DNA from: Leishmania martiniquensis
Lineage: Eukaryota; Euglenozoa; Kinetoplastea; Trypanosomatida; Trypanosomatidae
Direction: 5' to 3'
DNA length: 64,000 bases
NCBI RefSeq assembly: GCF_017916325.1
Contig: NC_090158.1
Span: 356,501 to 420,500 of the forward strand
The translations under genes and the position numbers were made by a program. This document shows, one piece after another, positions 49,426-59,545 of this stretch (the first letter of the stretch is position 1; each line of letters opens with the position of its first letter). Below the pieces are notes generated by a model that was not told where the DNA came from, did no database searches, and saw nothing but the letters and a program-made list of their open reading frames with translations.

Positions 49426-49626
49426 GAGAAGAGAAAGAGGGGGAACTCAGGCTGATGGAGAGCGATGGGCTGCCGTTCTCGGAGTAGTCGCGCCCACGGA
49501 AGGTCCCCCGCCCCTTTACTCGGGCAGACTGACAGACACACAGACGCAGGTCAAGAGAGGCGCAAGAGCCAACACAGAACAAGGGAAGAGGACCGATCGG
49601 GCTGACGACGCAAGCGAGATGAGGAG

Positions 49627-49660
49627 TATATATATATATATATAGATAGATAGATATAGA
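49627..49660. repeat. TA and GATA microsatellite
   Basis: Nine TA units run directly into GATA units near the 5' end of the exchanger transcript. Confidence 0.9.
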
Positions 49661-51020
49661 TCTCACACCCAAAACACAGCGACGGCCAGGGCGGGTGGGG
49701 TAAAGGGAGGATCACGACACATCCAAAGAACGACGACGAAGACCAATGCGGGAAGCAGAGAAGCGACGGCAGCAACGGCGAATGAGCACCAGACAGCGGA
49801 AAATAGAGATAAAAAATTAAGTGAAATCGAAGGGATGGCGATTGTGGTGGCGGTAGTAGCTGAACGTCCGTGCACTCAGCTCCTGCGCGATGTGTGAGAA
49901 AGGGAGCGAGAAAGAGGACGCACAGAGATGTAAACAAAAGCTGCAAGGCAACTGGCGCTTCCTGTCCGCGCCACACACCCTCGCCGGCCCACCTGAGAGC
50001 AGCGTTTTTAAAAAAGGTAAGAGAAAGCGTCTGTACGTGTGCCTGTCTCTGAGTGGGGGAGGGGAGAGGAGGAGGAGGAGTCAAACAAAGGTGAAGAAAT
50101 AATAGAAAAAGGGGGGAGTTGAAACAGCCGAAACAAAAATACGCACATGCACAGAGGGAGAGAGACGAAAGTGCGATTAGGTGTCTGTGCAAGGCGGTCG
50201 TTTTTATTTTATTCTTCTACAATTTAGCTTTGCCTCTACTATTTCGTTTCAACGGTGTGTCTTGGTTGGGGCGATGGGGCACTTGTTTGCTGCCGGGGAG
50301 AGCCTACAAGCCTTCCTCTCGCCCTCCCTCTGTCTCTGTCTCTCCTCCTATCAGGAGTGTATTTCAGATGGTGCTTATGGTTGGTTGGTGGTGGCGCAGC
50401 TAAAGAAGAGCTTTACGCATTCAGCACGTTAGGTGGGTGGTGGAGGTATGGGAGGAATAGAGATGCACTCCTTAATGCAGCGCCCTTCTCCTCTCCCCCT
50501 CTGCTTCGATGTTATTCCTCGCAGGGTTTCTCTGTGTAAAGATGAAGGGAAGCGGAGCGCAATGCGTCACGCGCGTGTAGGGTCTCGCTTGATTCGATTA
50601 CACGCAAGGGAAGGGAAGGAGAGGTCGTATGTGCGGTGAGGTACCTGAAGAATAGAAAAGGCTTCATTCACGAAAATGCCACGGAGCACACGCCTATGCC
50701 CACTTATGACGACAGGAACCGAAACAACGTCGACGTCAGGCTCCACGGAAGAAATGGGATGCCACGCGCCAGCGCAGGCACAAGGAGACGAGCTCGCGAC
50801 GACGCTTATGTGCAAATACGCCTCCACCTGTGCGTGTTTCTTATGGTGTTCGATCGCACGTCGATGCACACGAGGAGCATTCAAAACGGCCGATGAGCAA
50901 CAAAAGGCGGTCGGTATCCGTCGCAGACAGCGGCGCCAGCCACCATCGCCCGTGCACACGCGCACGTGGGCGCGAGGCACATATCCCGAGAGGTGTTTGT
51001 GCGCGTGCATAGGCATGCGC

Positions 51021-51060
51021 GCGTGCGTGGATGGCGTGCGTGCGTGGATGGCGTGCGTGC
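51021..51060. repeat. 17-bp tandem repeat, 2.3 copies
   Basis: The unit GCGTGCGTGGATGGCGT is repeated twice perfectly, followed by a partial third copy. Confidence 0.85.
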
Positions 51061-51343
51061 AATTGAGGTCGAAAGCATATGAGCAGGTGGAAAGGCCGGG
51101 GAAGAGGGTGGGGAAGAGGGTGGGAAAGAGGATAGAGCAGGTGATGATGCGGATGACGACGGGGGGTCAACAGAGCTGCACACAGGCACACACACATATA
51201 TATACAAGGGCACACGCGTGAGTGCGTGTGTGAGAAGCACGGAGGATTAAGCGCACCAATGGCTTTGACGCATACGCGCAAGCATGCGACACACCCGCGC
51301 GCCTCCCTTCGCTGTCGCATGGCATCAGCGACCTCCTCTGCAG

Positions 51344-51517
51344 CACCAGGCTTCAAAGGAGGGGAAGGAGGACGAAAAGGTGCCAGGGAAGCGCAAGGGC
51401 GAGGTCGTCAGCAAGCACGTGACCTTGACGGATACGCAGCTGCGGCGCGCAAAGCAGTCCACGCAGCCAAACCCCTTCAAGCGAATGCGGGCCTTCCCCG
51501 CCGGGCACATCGGCGAG
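51344..51517 (+). pseudogene. plus-strand coding-like fragment, no parent recognised
   Basis: About 58 codons on the plus strand, opposite to all genes here, have the strong G/C third-position bias of local genes. They read as a plausible Lys/Arg-rich protein segment with KEGKEDEKVPGKRKGEVVSK, HVTLTDTQLRRAKQ and NPFKRMRAFPAGHIGE. Coding character begins just after CTCCTCTGCAG and ends at GGCGAG followed by GTGAGG, after which the frame turns into T-rich non-coding sequence. It may be an exon-sized relic copied from elsewhere. The boundaries resemble splice sites, but cis-introns are very rare in kinetoplastids. I do not recognise the source protein. Confidence 0.4.
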
Positions 51518-52075
51518 GTGAGGGCGCTTTTCTTTTGTTTTTTACGCACCAGCACAGGCACCTTCTCTAATGTGCCTATGGGCCCCTTTGAAGCCTAACA
51601 AGCCAGTGCACGGTACACAAATACAGTCGCATGCGCTTGAGGCGATTTGCGCGCATGTGTGGAGCGAGGAGGCGAGGAAGAAATACCTCCTGTGCATGCA
51701 CAGGAGAGAGGGAAAGCCCACGTGAGTGAGGAAGTCATGAGAATCGAAACAGCAAGAGAGAGAGGGGATGGAGGGGGAGATGAGAAGCAATGCGAGTGAA
51801 GCGAAGCAATATGAAATCAACCATTTATCCAATAAAGAAAAAAAAAGCACTTGACCCCTACTCTTTATCTGGAGACAAGGAGAGGTCAAGCGTATATTAC
51901 CAGGGGTTCATGTGTGCCTTGGGCTCACCGCTGGCCGCGCGGCAAAGCTATACACCTCCGGTATAGCACATATGCACACACACGCACACGTGCGCACAGC
52001 TACGCGCACATCCACATCAGCTCATCGTATCATCATTCCACACTACATGGCGCGCATCAGCTGATTTGGGTGTGT

Positions 52076-52100
52076 CTGTGTGTGTGTGTGTGTGTGTGTG
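52076..52100. repeat. TG microsatellite
   Basis: An almost uninterrupted TG run of about 12 units; on the minus (transcript) strand it is a CA run. Confidence 0.9.
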
Positions 52101-53654
52101 CAAGGTTCCTCTCTCCAACTCGGCCACTTTCCTCTCCTCTCCCCCGCCTTTCTTCGCCTTTCCGCCCCTCCCCTTGGCTGTTTCTTCGAGGGGAATGAGA
52201 AATGCGAAGGTAGAGAGGGGGGAAGGGTTAGAGCTTCGTGCTGTTTAGTCCGTGTGCTCCCTCCCCCCAGCCCCTCACCTGAGTCCCTCTTCCCCTTCTC
52301 TATAGCGTGCCTTCCCTGTTTAGGCCTCTTTCGAGGCATCTGGCCGACATGCCGATATGCACACACCTTTCCTCTGCGCAGAAGAGGGGAAAGGGAGGAG
52401 GAAGAGGTGCGTAGCGATATGTGTGGATGATGGGGCATCCGTCATGCATATTTTTTTTAGCACTGCCAATGTCAGCATCTCCGAGGATGATGTGAAGCGT
52501 CCGTTTGCTGGCGAAAGGATGGCGGTGGGTGGGAAGGGGGCAGGGGAGACCAGTTAGGAGGTGGGACGGTGGAGAGGGTGCGCCGTGTTGGAAGGGGGAG
52601 GGGAAGAGGAGGGTAAGAGCACAAGTTCACCTGCGTACACACGCATGCGCGCACGAAGACAGAAAAAAGAAAATCATGAAGAGCCGGAAGCCAAAGGGAG
52701 AGAGAACAGAAAAAGAGAGAAAAGACGCAGGGAGAAGGGCGTACAAAATATGCAGACGGATTGGAGACCGGACTGATGAAAAAAAAAGTGGAGGCGAAGC
52801 CCTGCCGATCAACAACACGCGTACGCGTGTGCTAAGGCAACCCATCGGTTTTCTCAAAGCCCCACCGCACACACACACACCAGCCAGAGGATGGCAGGAG
52901 AGAGTGCTCGGAAGGAGATAGACGAGGAGAGAAGGGTGCCGGCGGGGAGGCGGGGGGAGGAAGAGGGAGGAAGGCAAGAGGGTATGCGAACAAAGCAAAT
53001 TGGCCAGCCGGCAGGGCAAGCGCTTCGTGCAGGCGCACTTGCCCTGATGTGCCGAAGAGAAGCTCTCGAGCCGGTCAGCTGCACCGAGAGCACGTAGAGA
53101 AGAGCAGGGCCTAAATCGAGAGTCTGCCGATCTCGCTGATTCGCAATGATGAAGCGCAGAAGCGCACACACAAGCAGCGGAAGAGTAAAAGGAAAAGAGT
53201 GCGCATGCGCTTGGAAAACGGGAGAGCGGTCACGTCGCACAGACACGCGACTCGGCGCCGCAAATGCCCACACCCTACACCAACTCTGCAAGCCGGCGGG
53301 CACCGGCCTCTCTGCCCCCCCTCCCGCCCTCTCAGCTGAGCGTGCGCGCATGGAAGTCGGGAGGCTGCGGTCACACACGAATTCAGCCCCACTTCAGACG
53401 CAGAGACTGAGAGATGGAAAGAAAGAGGAGGGGAGAGAGTACACGCGGCTGTCTGCGTGTCTGTTTCCGAGAGCTCCCCAAGCGGCAGGGGCTTGGGAAA
53501 AGGGGGAAAAAAGCAGCGGGCCCTGTGAGGCGCACGAGCTGCGGAAGGGAAAGGGGGCGAAGGTAAGCCTCGAGAGCAGCTGGTGAGCACGCGGGCATAC
53601 TCGCCGCTAGCGTTAAAGGAAATATTTGCACCAAAGCGCATGCGCACACACCTA

Positions 53655-53730
53655 CATACACACACACACATATATATACATGATAGATGATATAAATGTA
53701 CACACATACATATATATATATACATATATG
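53655..53730. repeat. CA/TA compound microsatellite
   Basis: Alternating CA and TA runs interrupted by a short ATGATAGATGATATAAATG stretch. They lie 0.4 kb beyond the stop of the 410-aa gene. Confidence 0.85.
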
Positions 53731-54150
53731 TGGGTGTGGGGGCAAAGGCAGGGGAGATGAAAGATCTGCGTATTAAATGGGCATGCGAAGGTCCATGGCC
53801 TTCATAAAAAAAGGAGAGGGCGCGGGAGTGTCCTCGCCCTGCCGCTAACCACCTCGCACGTTCCCTTTCTTCATCTCCTTTTCTTCTTTCACTCTTGGAA
53901 TCTTCTCGCCCACTTCGTGTTGGCTGATGAGTATGCCCCATCGTATCCCTCTGTGTGTGTGTGTAAGCGCACACGCGTGATGTCATTCCACCCTTGCTCG
54001 CCTTCATTGGTGTTGCCGCGACACCCTTTTGGAGGGGGAAGAGGGGCGGATCCGTTTTGTCATGACTGCTCCGCACCAGCCTAGTCGCTCCCTCTTATGT
54101 CTGTGTGCATGCGTGCTCCAAGAGTGCGCTCTCCTTCTGCTTCAAGCGGC

Positions 54151-55383
54151 CTACGCATCAAGAGGCTCGCCAGAGGGATTCCTTCTGTGGGGCATTGTCG
54201 AAGGCGAGGGCTGCATCGTACCAGTGTCATCTGCATCGATGCTCCGTGACGTTGCGCTCGCCGTCGTGGGCTCCCTCAACTCAGGGGTCTTGCAGATCAC
54301 CGGCCATAGCAAGGCGGACTTCTCCCAGTCCGTTCTCACACAGTAGCAGGGGCAGCAAACGGCACTCAGAGTGATGATGACGCAAGCAGCGATCAGCCCA
54401 AGCAAGACGCATCCCATCGCGATCATGCCCTGGCACGCGATGTTACAAATGAAGCTGTCTCCTGTGCCCGGGACCAGCGTCGCGCAGACCACAGCAACCG
54501 CCGATGAGCCCGTGGCATTTTGAAGTACAGCGGTGATGTTCGTGGTGTTCAGGAATAGAAGCGAGCTGGCAAACTCATCACTGTCGAGGAAGCGACCGCG
54601 CATGAAACTGGTGCCGTGGCAGTCCACCGTCAAGCCGACGAGGAGGCCGCCACTGCCATTGCCGATGGTTTTCCGGCTTGGATCCGCCCCCAAGACCTCC
54701 ATCCATTCAACGGTCACCTCGCACATTATGCGTGCTGAGCTGGCTTGCTCCTCGACAGCCTGCTTGATCGAGCTCGAAACGCTCAAGCTCGCCTTCATTA
54801 GAGCCACTTCCCAGAGCGACGGCGAGCTGCAGAGCAGCATCGTTACGGGATACAGTACACGGGCAGTGAACGCAATGCCGTCTGAGCCAGAGCTCGAGTC
54901 GCTAGAGAGCGATGCGCTCGACGGAGCCGACCTCGACAGAGGCCCATTCACATTCGCCTGCTGAAGCAGTCCGCCGGTGCTGTGCAACGCAGCCTCCATT
55001 CGGACAAAGTAGGCAGTCTTTTCGGCCACTTTCTCCGCTGGAAAGACACGGCCCGGCATCAGCACGTGCTTGCCTTGTAGGAGCACAGGTGGCACATTCA
55101 TGAAGGCGCTGTTGGCAATCCTCTCCGTGTTCCAACTCGAAGCGCGTGGCCGGCCTGCTATCGGCGTCCTCATCACGACGCTGCTCCCAAGTGTGGTCGC
55201 CTCCGTGGGGCCCAGCATCCTCTGTCCGAAGCTTGTCAAGCCTCTCGGTGGCGTCTTAATGGCCGGCAGCGGCGCAACGTGGGCATGTGCGACGCATGGG
55301 GCACCCCATGGGAAGAGGGCTACAGTAAGTAGCGACAGCAGCAACAGTGCCGCATGCGCGTAAACCTGCTTGGATGCAGCCAT
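54151..55383 (-). CDS. Type I membrane protein, short member of a two-gene family (410 aa)
   Basis: I recognise no named family. An N-terminal signal peptide is clear (hydrophobic AALLLLSLLTVALF, cleavage expected after about residue 34). One membrane helix (about 320-342) is followed by a Cys cluster CCPCYC (343-348), a candidate for palmitoylation, and a 60-residue cytosolic tail rich in Ser, Thr and Pro. The region outside the membrane carries several N-glycosylation sequons (NTTNIT, NAT). Residues 191-237 align without gaps to 332-378 of the neighbouring 524-aa protein. Twelve of 47 positions are identical, including the W at the start and ADPxR at the end. A following (D/E)E-x-A-S-x-LL block is also shared. 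It is therefore a diverged paralogue of its neighbour. Surface or endosomal location is inferred; the ligand is unknown. Confidence 0.85.
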   Translation of the reverse strand: MAASKQVYAHAALLLLSLLTVALFPWGAPCVAHAHVAPLPAIKTPPRGLTSFGQRMLGPTEATTLGSSVVMRTPIAGRPRASSWNTERIANSAFMNVPPVLLQGKHVLMPGRVFPAEKVAEKTAYFVRMEAALHSTGGLLQQANVNGPLSRSAPSSASLSSDSSSGSDGIAFTARVLYPVTMLLCSSPSLWEVALMKASLSVSSSIKQAVEEQASSARIMCEVTVEWMEVLGADPSRKTIGNGSGGLLVGLTVDCHGTSFMRGRFLDSDEFASSLLFLNTTNITAVLQNATGSSAVAVVCATLVPGTGDSFICNIACQGMIAMGCVLLGLIAACVIITLSAVCCPCYCVRTDWEKSALLWPVICKTPELREPTTASATSRSIDADDTGTMQPSPSTMPHRRNPSGEPLDA

Positions 55384-57905
55384 CCTTGGCCTGTCTCGCG
55401 CCGTCGAAGCGTCGTTTCTTTGTGCCTCCTCTGGCGGCGAAGTCGCACAAAGGGCACTCCTTTTCTGTAGAAGAGATGCGTGCCTCTGCCTCTCTGCCGG
55501 CCTGCGTGGGAAGTGTTCGGCAGCGCGCGCCTAACCCGAATACTTCATAATGCGGCAAGGACAGAGAAAAGGGCAGCAGCGAAGAAAGAGGACGGTGAAG
55601 AAAGAGAGAGAGAGACAGAAAAGAGGAATTGCGAGAAAACAAACACGATCGAAAGAAATGTGGAAAGTAATACGTTAAAAAAAAATGCAGAGAATATCAG
55701 CAACAAAGCGATGAGCAAAATAAGCTTTGAAGAGAGCGTGTGTGTGTGTGTGTATGAGTCTGAGTAAGCGCCTGCGCAGATGATCGGCAGTGCGGAGGAT
55801 TATGGCGGTCTTAGAGGTGGGTGCTACACACAGAAATAGAGCCAGTGGCCGTTGGTGGAGCAATGACAATGGGAGGGGGGAGGAAAAAGGGGAGATGGAA
55901 GGTATGGATGCCGGTCAGTCCATAGGGAAAGAAATGTGCTGAGTCGTAGAGCGAGTATGTGTCGTGCCGGGGAGGCAATAGAGGGGGAGAAAAGACACAT
56001 GGGTGTGATGGCGACGCCGGCGCAGGTGCACCACGCATTGCAGAAAAGGGCTACGGAGCAGCGGAGGAGGCCGCACAACCGGGAATAAATTTGTGCGCCT
56101 TATTGCCTCCGCTAGCGAATTTACTTCCGTTTCGGCTGCATGGCTCACTGCATGACTCTGTGCATGCTCCGAAGCCTTCGGTGTTACCATTGTTACCATC
56201 AGGATCATTGGCCAAAAAGAAAAAACATGCGCACACTCAGACGGGCGCACCCAGTCATGCAGGTGCCACTTCAACCTGCGCGCTTCCGCTCGTGGGTGGA
56301 GCAGGATTTTTATTTTTTTAATGGAGCTGAGCCGCTTATACATGGCTCTCCCGCTCTTTACCTAGCCGCACAATCCCGGTGAGCCGAGTAGGAGAGGCTG
56401 TACCTGCCAAAGATTAACCGAATCGAACGAAAAAAAAATGGAAGAGAAAAATAAAAAATAAAAAAAAAGAGCATTCGCACACCCCGCTGAGACAGAGAAG
56501 CGAAGGAATGGGAGGAAAGGGAAGTGCGTCCGTCCTCCTCCGAGAACATAACGGAAGAGAGTCCAAGCGGGCGGAAGATGAGGATGGGGAGTCAGAGAAA
56601 TGATGATGGTGTAGAAGGAAAAGCGGTGACGTGTCGTCATAATCGTGGCTCAGGAGCGCACCGCGGCAAAGGAGTGCTGCAAAAGAAAAAGGGGGGAATA
56701 AAAGACACGCGTAGCAGTGTACGGCGGCAACGAGTGTGTGGGTGTGGGTGTCTGTAGGGAAAGAGGGGGTGGATGGGGGGGAAGAGGACACCCGCGCACA
56801 CCGTCGCATAGGAAAGGGGAGAGAGGGGCCTCCCCCACCTGTCTCTCCGACAAGCAGCACCGAGGCATCACCTCTGCTGCCTTTCTCTTTCTCTCTCTGC
56901 ATACGCACCTATATATATCTGCATGTGCGCGTACGTATGGCAAGCGGTAGTCCCTCTCCGTTGGCGCCCCTCTCCGCGGTGAGGGTAGCCGGTAGGCCTA
57001 AAACGCACAGCAGAGACAGAGGAAGACATCACTGTAGAAGGCGAATAAGTCACATCGCCATGCGGAGACGCCGCGCAGCTTCCTGTTTCGCGCGGGTCCT
57101 GCGAAGGAGAGAGGGAGCTTTTGTGTATGGGCGGCAGTGTGACGCTGTACAGGCGCGTGCCGAGAATCTGTCCAGTGAAGCTGCCACGAGAAGCACAGAG
57201 GAGGGGAAAGCCCGAGAGAGACAGACAGAGAGAGAGCGGAGGTAAGTCGAGCTGCATCAAAAGAAGTATGACAAGAGAAATTGGAGAGCGAAACGAAAAA
57301 GGTCGGCCCCATGTGGGAAAAATACATAATGCAGTCAGCGAACCCGCACGCAATGGGGGTGGGGGAGTAGGGGAGGGGGGGTGAAGACAGGCGTGCCGAT
57401 ACGCAAAGAGATGTTTGCATACACACCTGTAAGAAAGCGCAAGAGAAAAGCTACCGCAGGCATCCGCAGGACAGCGGAGGTGGCCGTTCACATGCGGAGC
57501 GCACACGAATGCCTGTGCTTGCGTGAAGGGGTGCGCACGGCGGTTCAGCTTAGACGCTCATCACCCCCTCTCCTGCATCTGCACTTCAAGGCTTCACGAA
57601 AGGCTAAACTGCTTGCCCCGCCATCTCCATCGACTAATATGGCAGCCACGCATCCCATGAGCGGCATACGCCTCCGTCTGCTGCTCCCCGTGTCACCACA
57701 CCTTTAGGCACAAATACACACACGGAGGCACCGCATACAAAAGGGCCTACGCAATGCGGCCGCACGCGTTGCCATCGGTGACGATGTGAAATGAGGATGC
57801 GACTCAGAGAGAGAAAGAGCATGAGGGGTGGCCGGCGGTGGCGAAGAGCAACGCGCCAATGACTGGATGGGCGCATCTGCAGTTCCATATATGTATGCCT
57901 ATACG

Positions 57906-57937
57906 CACACACACATATATACATATATATATATATG
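57906..57937. repeat. CA/TA microsatellite
   Basis: CA units pass into TA units immediately before the imperfect hairpin. Confidence 0.85.
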
Positions 57938-57940
57938 CAT

Positions 57941-57975
57941 GTGTGGAGAAGAGGCGCAATGCCTCGTCTCCACAC
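57941..57975. other. 15-bp stem hairpin
   Basis: GTGTGGAGAAGAGGC and GCCTCGTCTCCACAC pair at 14 of 15 positions around a five-base loop (GCAAT). The stem is GC-rich and unlike the flanking low-complexity sequence. In the transcript it would form a stable 3'UTR stem-loop. Confidence 0.7.
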
Positions 57976-59545
57976 GTGGAGAGGAGAGAGAGAAACAAAG
58001 GTAATCAAGAGACACCTCCATGCACAATACACGATCCAACGACATCAGTCCTCTCTTCTGGCGCAAACGGGAAAAGAAAGCGGGCAACAACGGCAATACA
58101 CTGAAATGGCAGGGCGCTCGAATACATCTGAAACTGCGCAGGCACTCCCATGAGCATTCTGTAGAACGGTAGAGAGAAATATGTAACACGGAAAAGGAGG
58201 GGGAACGCGTACGCACATGGTGCGGGGCTCGCCATGTTCGACCAAGGCCAAGGCGAGCCCCAGGCATGCACATGAGCACAGCATTAGAGGTATACACGAT
58301 GCGGTCGTGCATACAAAGAAGATGGCAGAGAGAGAGAGTCAGAAAGACAACCACACATAAGAGGCCTTCACAGAGCAACAGCACAGTCGATGGAGGTGTG
58401 CCATCACAAAGGAGAACACTTAAAAGAGAGAGGAGGCAAAAAAAAAAATGGAAATGCGCGAGCTCACGTAAGTACATGCGGGGAGGAGGAAGAGAGAGCG
58501 AGAAAAAATATATATATTCGGTTGCACATCTGTCGGCGTGGAGAAGGTGCCAGAGAAAGAAACGGAGAAGGTGGCATCGACGAAAGCGATTCAAAGATGG
58601 GGCGAGAGAAAGCAGCAGCAGCAGCAATGCGCTACCGAAAGGAAGTACATCAGTGCCACAGATACATGTTAGCGGCTGAAGCTCAGGCACGGACAGCGCA
58701 AGAGAGGGAGAGGCCTCTTCGTATATGAGACTCAGACCCCCCTTTTCTCTCTCTCCCATGTGCGCCCACCTACACCTTCCCGCCTTCCCAGAACGTGGGG
58801 GGGGGGGCGTCGCCGTATGCGTGTGTCTGCCAGACCAAAGGGACAGCGATGCGCCTGTTGGTCCCCAAATTCCGAGTGAACAGTCTGCCACCACTACCGA
58901 ATCACAAGCCACAACGCGCCACAAAAGAGTTGCGCACGCCGAGTGTCGTCCCCCACCCCCCGCCTAGCTCGGTCTTCCCTCCCCCTTTGTCCCCCGCCCT
59001 GCACACGCACACACACATTTTGTGTCTGCTTGTCTCGCACCTGCGGCTCGTCGTTTGGGGGGGGGGGGTGAAAGAGATAGAGGAGTCACGCTACGCTTGG
59101 TGCGCGAGCCATGCTGCCGAGTTCCCTCACCGGTACCACTGCATGCACGCAGGCGTGACAGCGCATGTGCAGAGAGGTCACAGGGTACGAGACGGCTCTC
59201 ACACATGCGCTGGAGTGGGCACCGTGTCTCGAAGCAGCACTTTAGTGAGGCGCAGTCGTCATCAGGCTCGATATGTTGCGGTAGAGGTCGAGGGATGAGT
59301 AGGCCGGCCCTCGTGGCATGCAGCTCATGGGCTTCGACAGGACGAGGATCGTCAGCAGGTCGGGTCGGATGGAGTAGGCAAGCGGTAGGAGCCTAACTTC
59401 AAAATCAGTGGTGCTGGCCACATTTGGTGGATTCCGCCGGATCAGGTGAAGGTGCGAGGCAGCGGAGGTCTCGGCCTCATGCACTGGTGCACGAGGGGGG
59501 AGGGGGGCATCGCTGCTGTCAGCAGGGAAATCGGATTTTGGCGCG

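Larger units (their letters stand above)
49426..54150. other. 4.7 kb spacer: 3'UTR of the 410-aa membrane protein gene
   Basis: No minus-strand gene is supported. It holds a TA/GATA repeat (49627-49660), a 17-bp tandem repeat (51021-51060), a coding-like plus-strand patch (51344-51517), a TG repeat (52076-52100), a CA/TA tract (53655-53730) and large purine-rich regions (52510-53000). Confidence 0.6.
55384..59545. other. 4.2 kb spacer: 3'UTR of the 524-aa membrane protein gene
   Basis: No gene is supported. Contents: GA-rich runs (55560-55625), a TG repeat (55736-55753), A-rich sequence (56420-56470), a CA/TA tract (57906-57937) directly followed by a hairpin (57941-57975), and a G-run (58797-58808). 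Local frames are short or low-complexity. Confidence 0.6.

Noticed and set aside
49332..49541. Longer start for the Na+/H+ exchanger
   Set aside because: The added residues come from the polypyrimidine tract and a probable acceptor lies at 49376.
53111..54076. 321-codon minus frame
   Set aside because: Made of translated microsatellite and purine tract (His-Thr and Cys-Val runs), with no domain.
57899..58924. 341-codon minus frame
   Set aside because: Same low-complexity character, includes the CA/TA tract, and lies in a predicted 3'UTR.
59242..59484. 80-codon minus frame just after the stop of the 524-aa gene
   Set aside because: It is in a different frame and the upstream gene ends in a normal basic tail. 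No acceptor was seen between them, so it is more likely 3'UTR.
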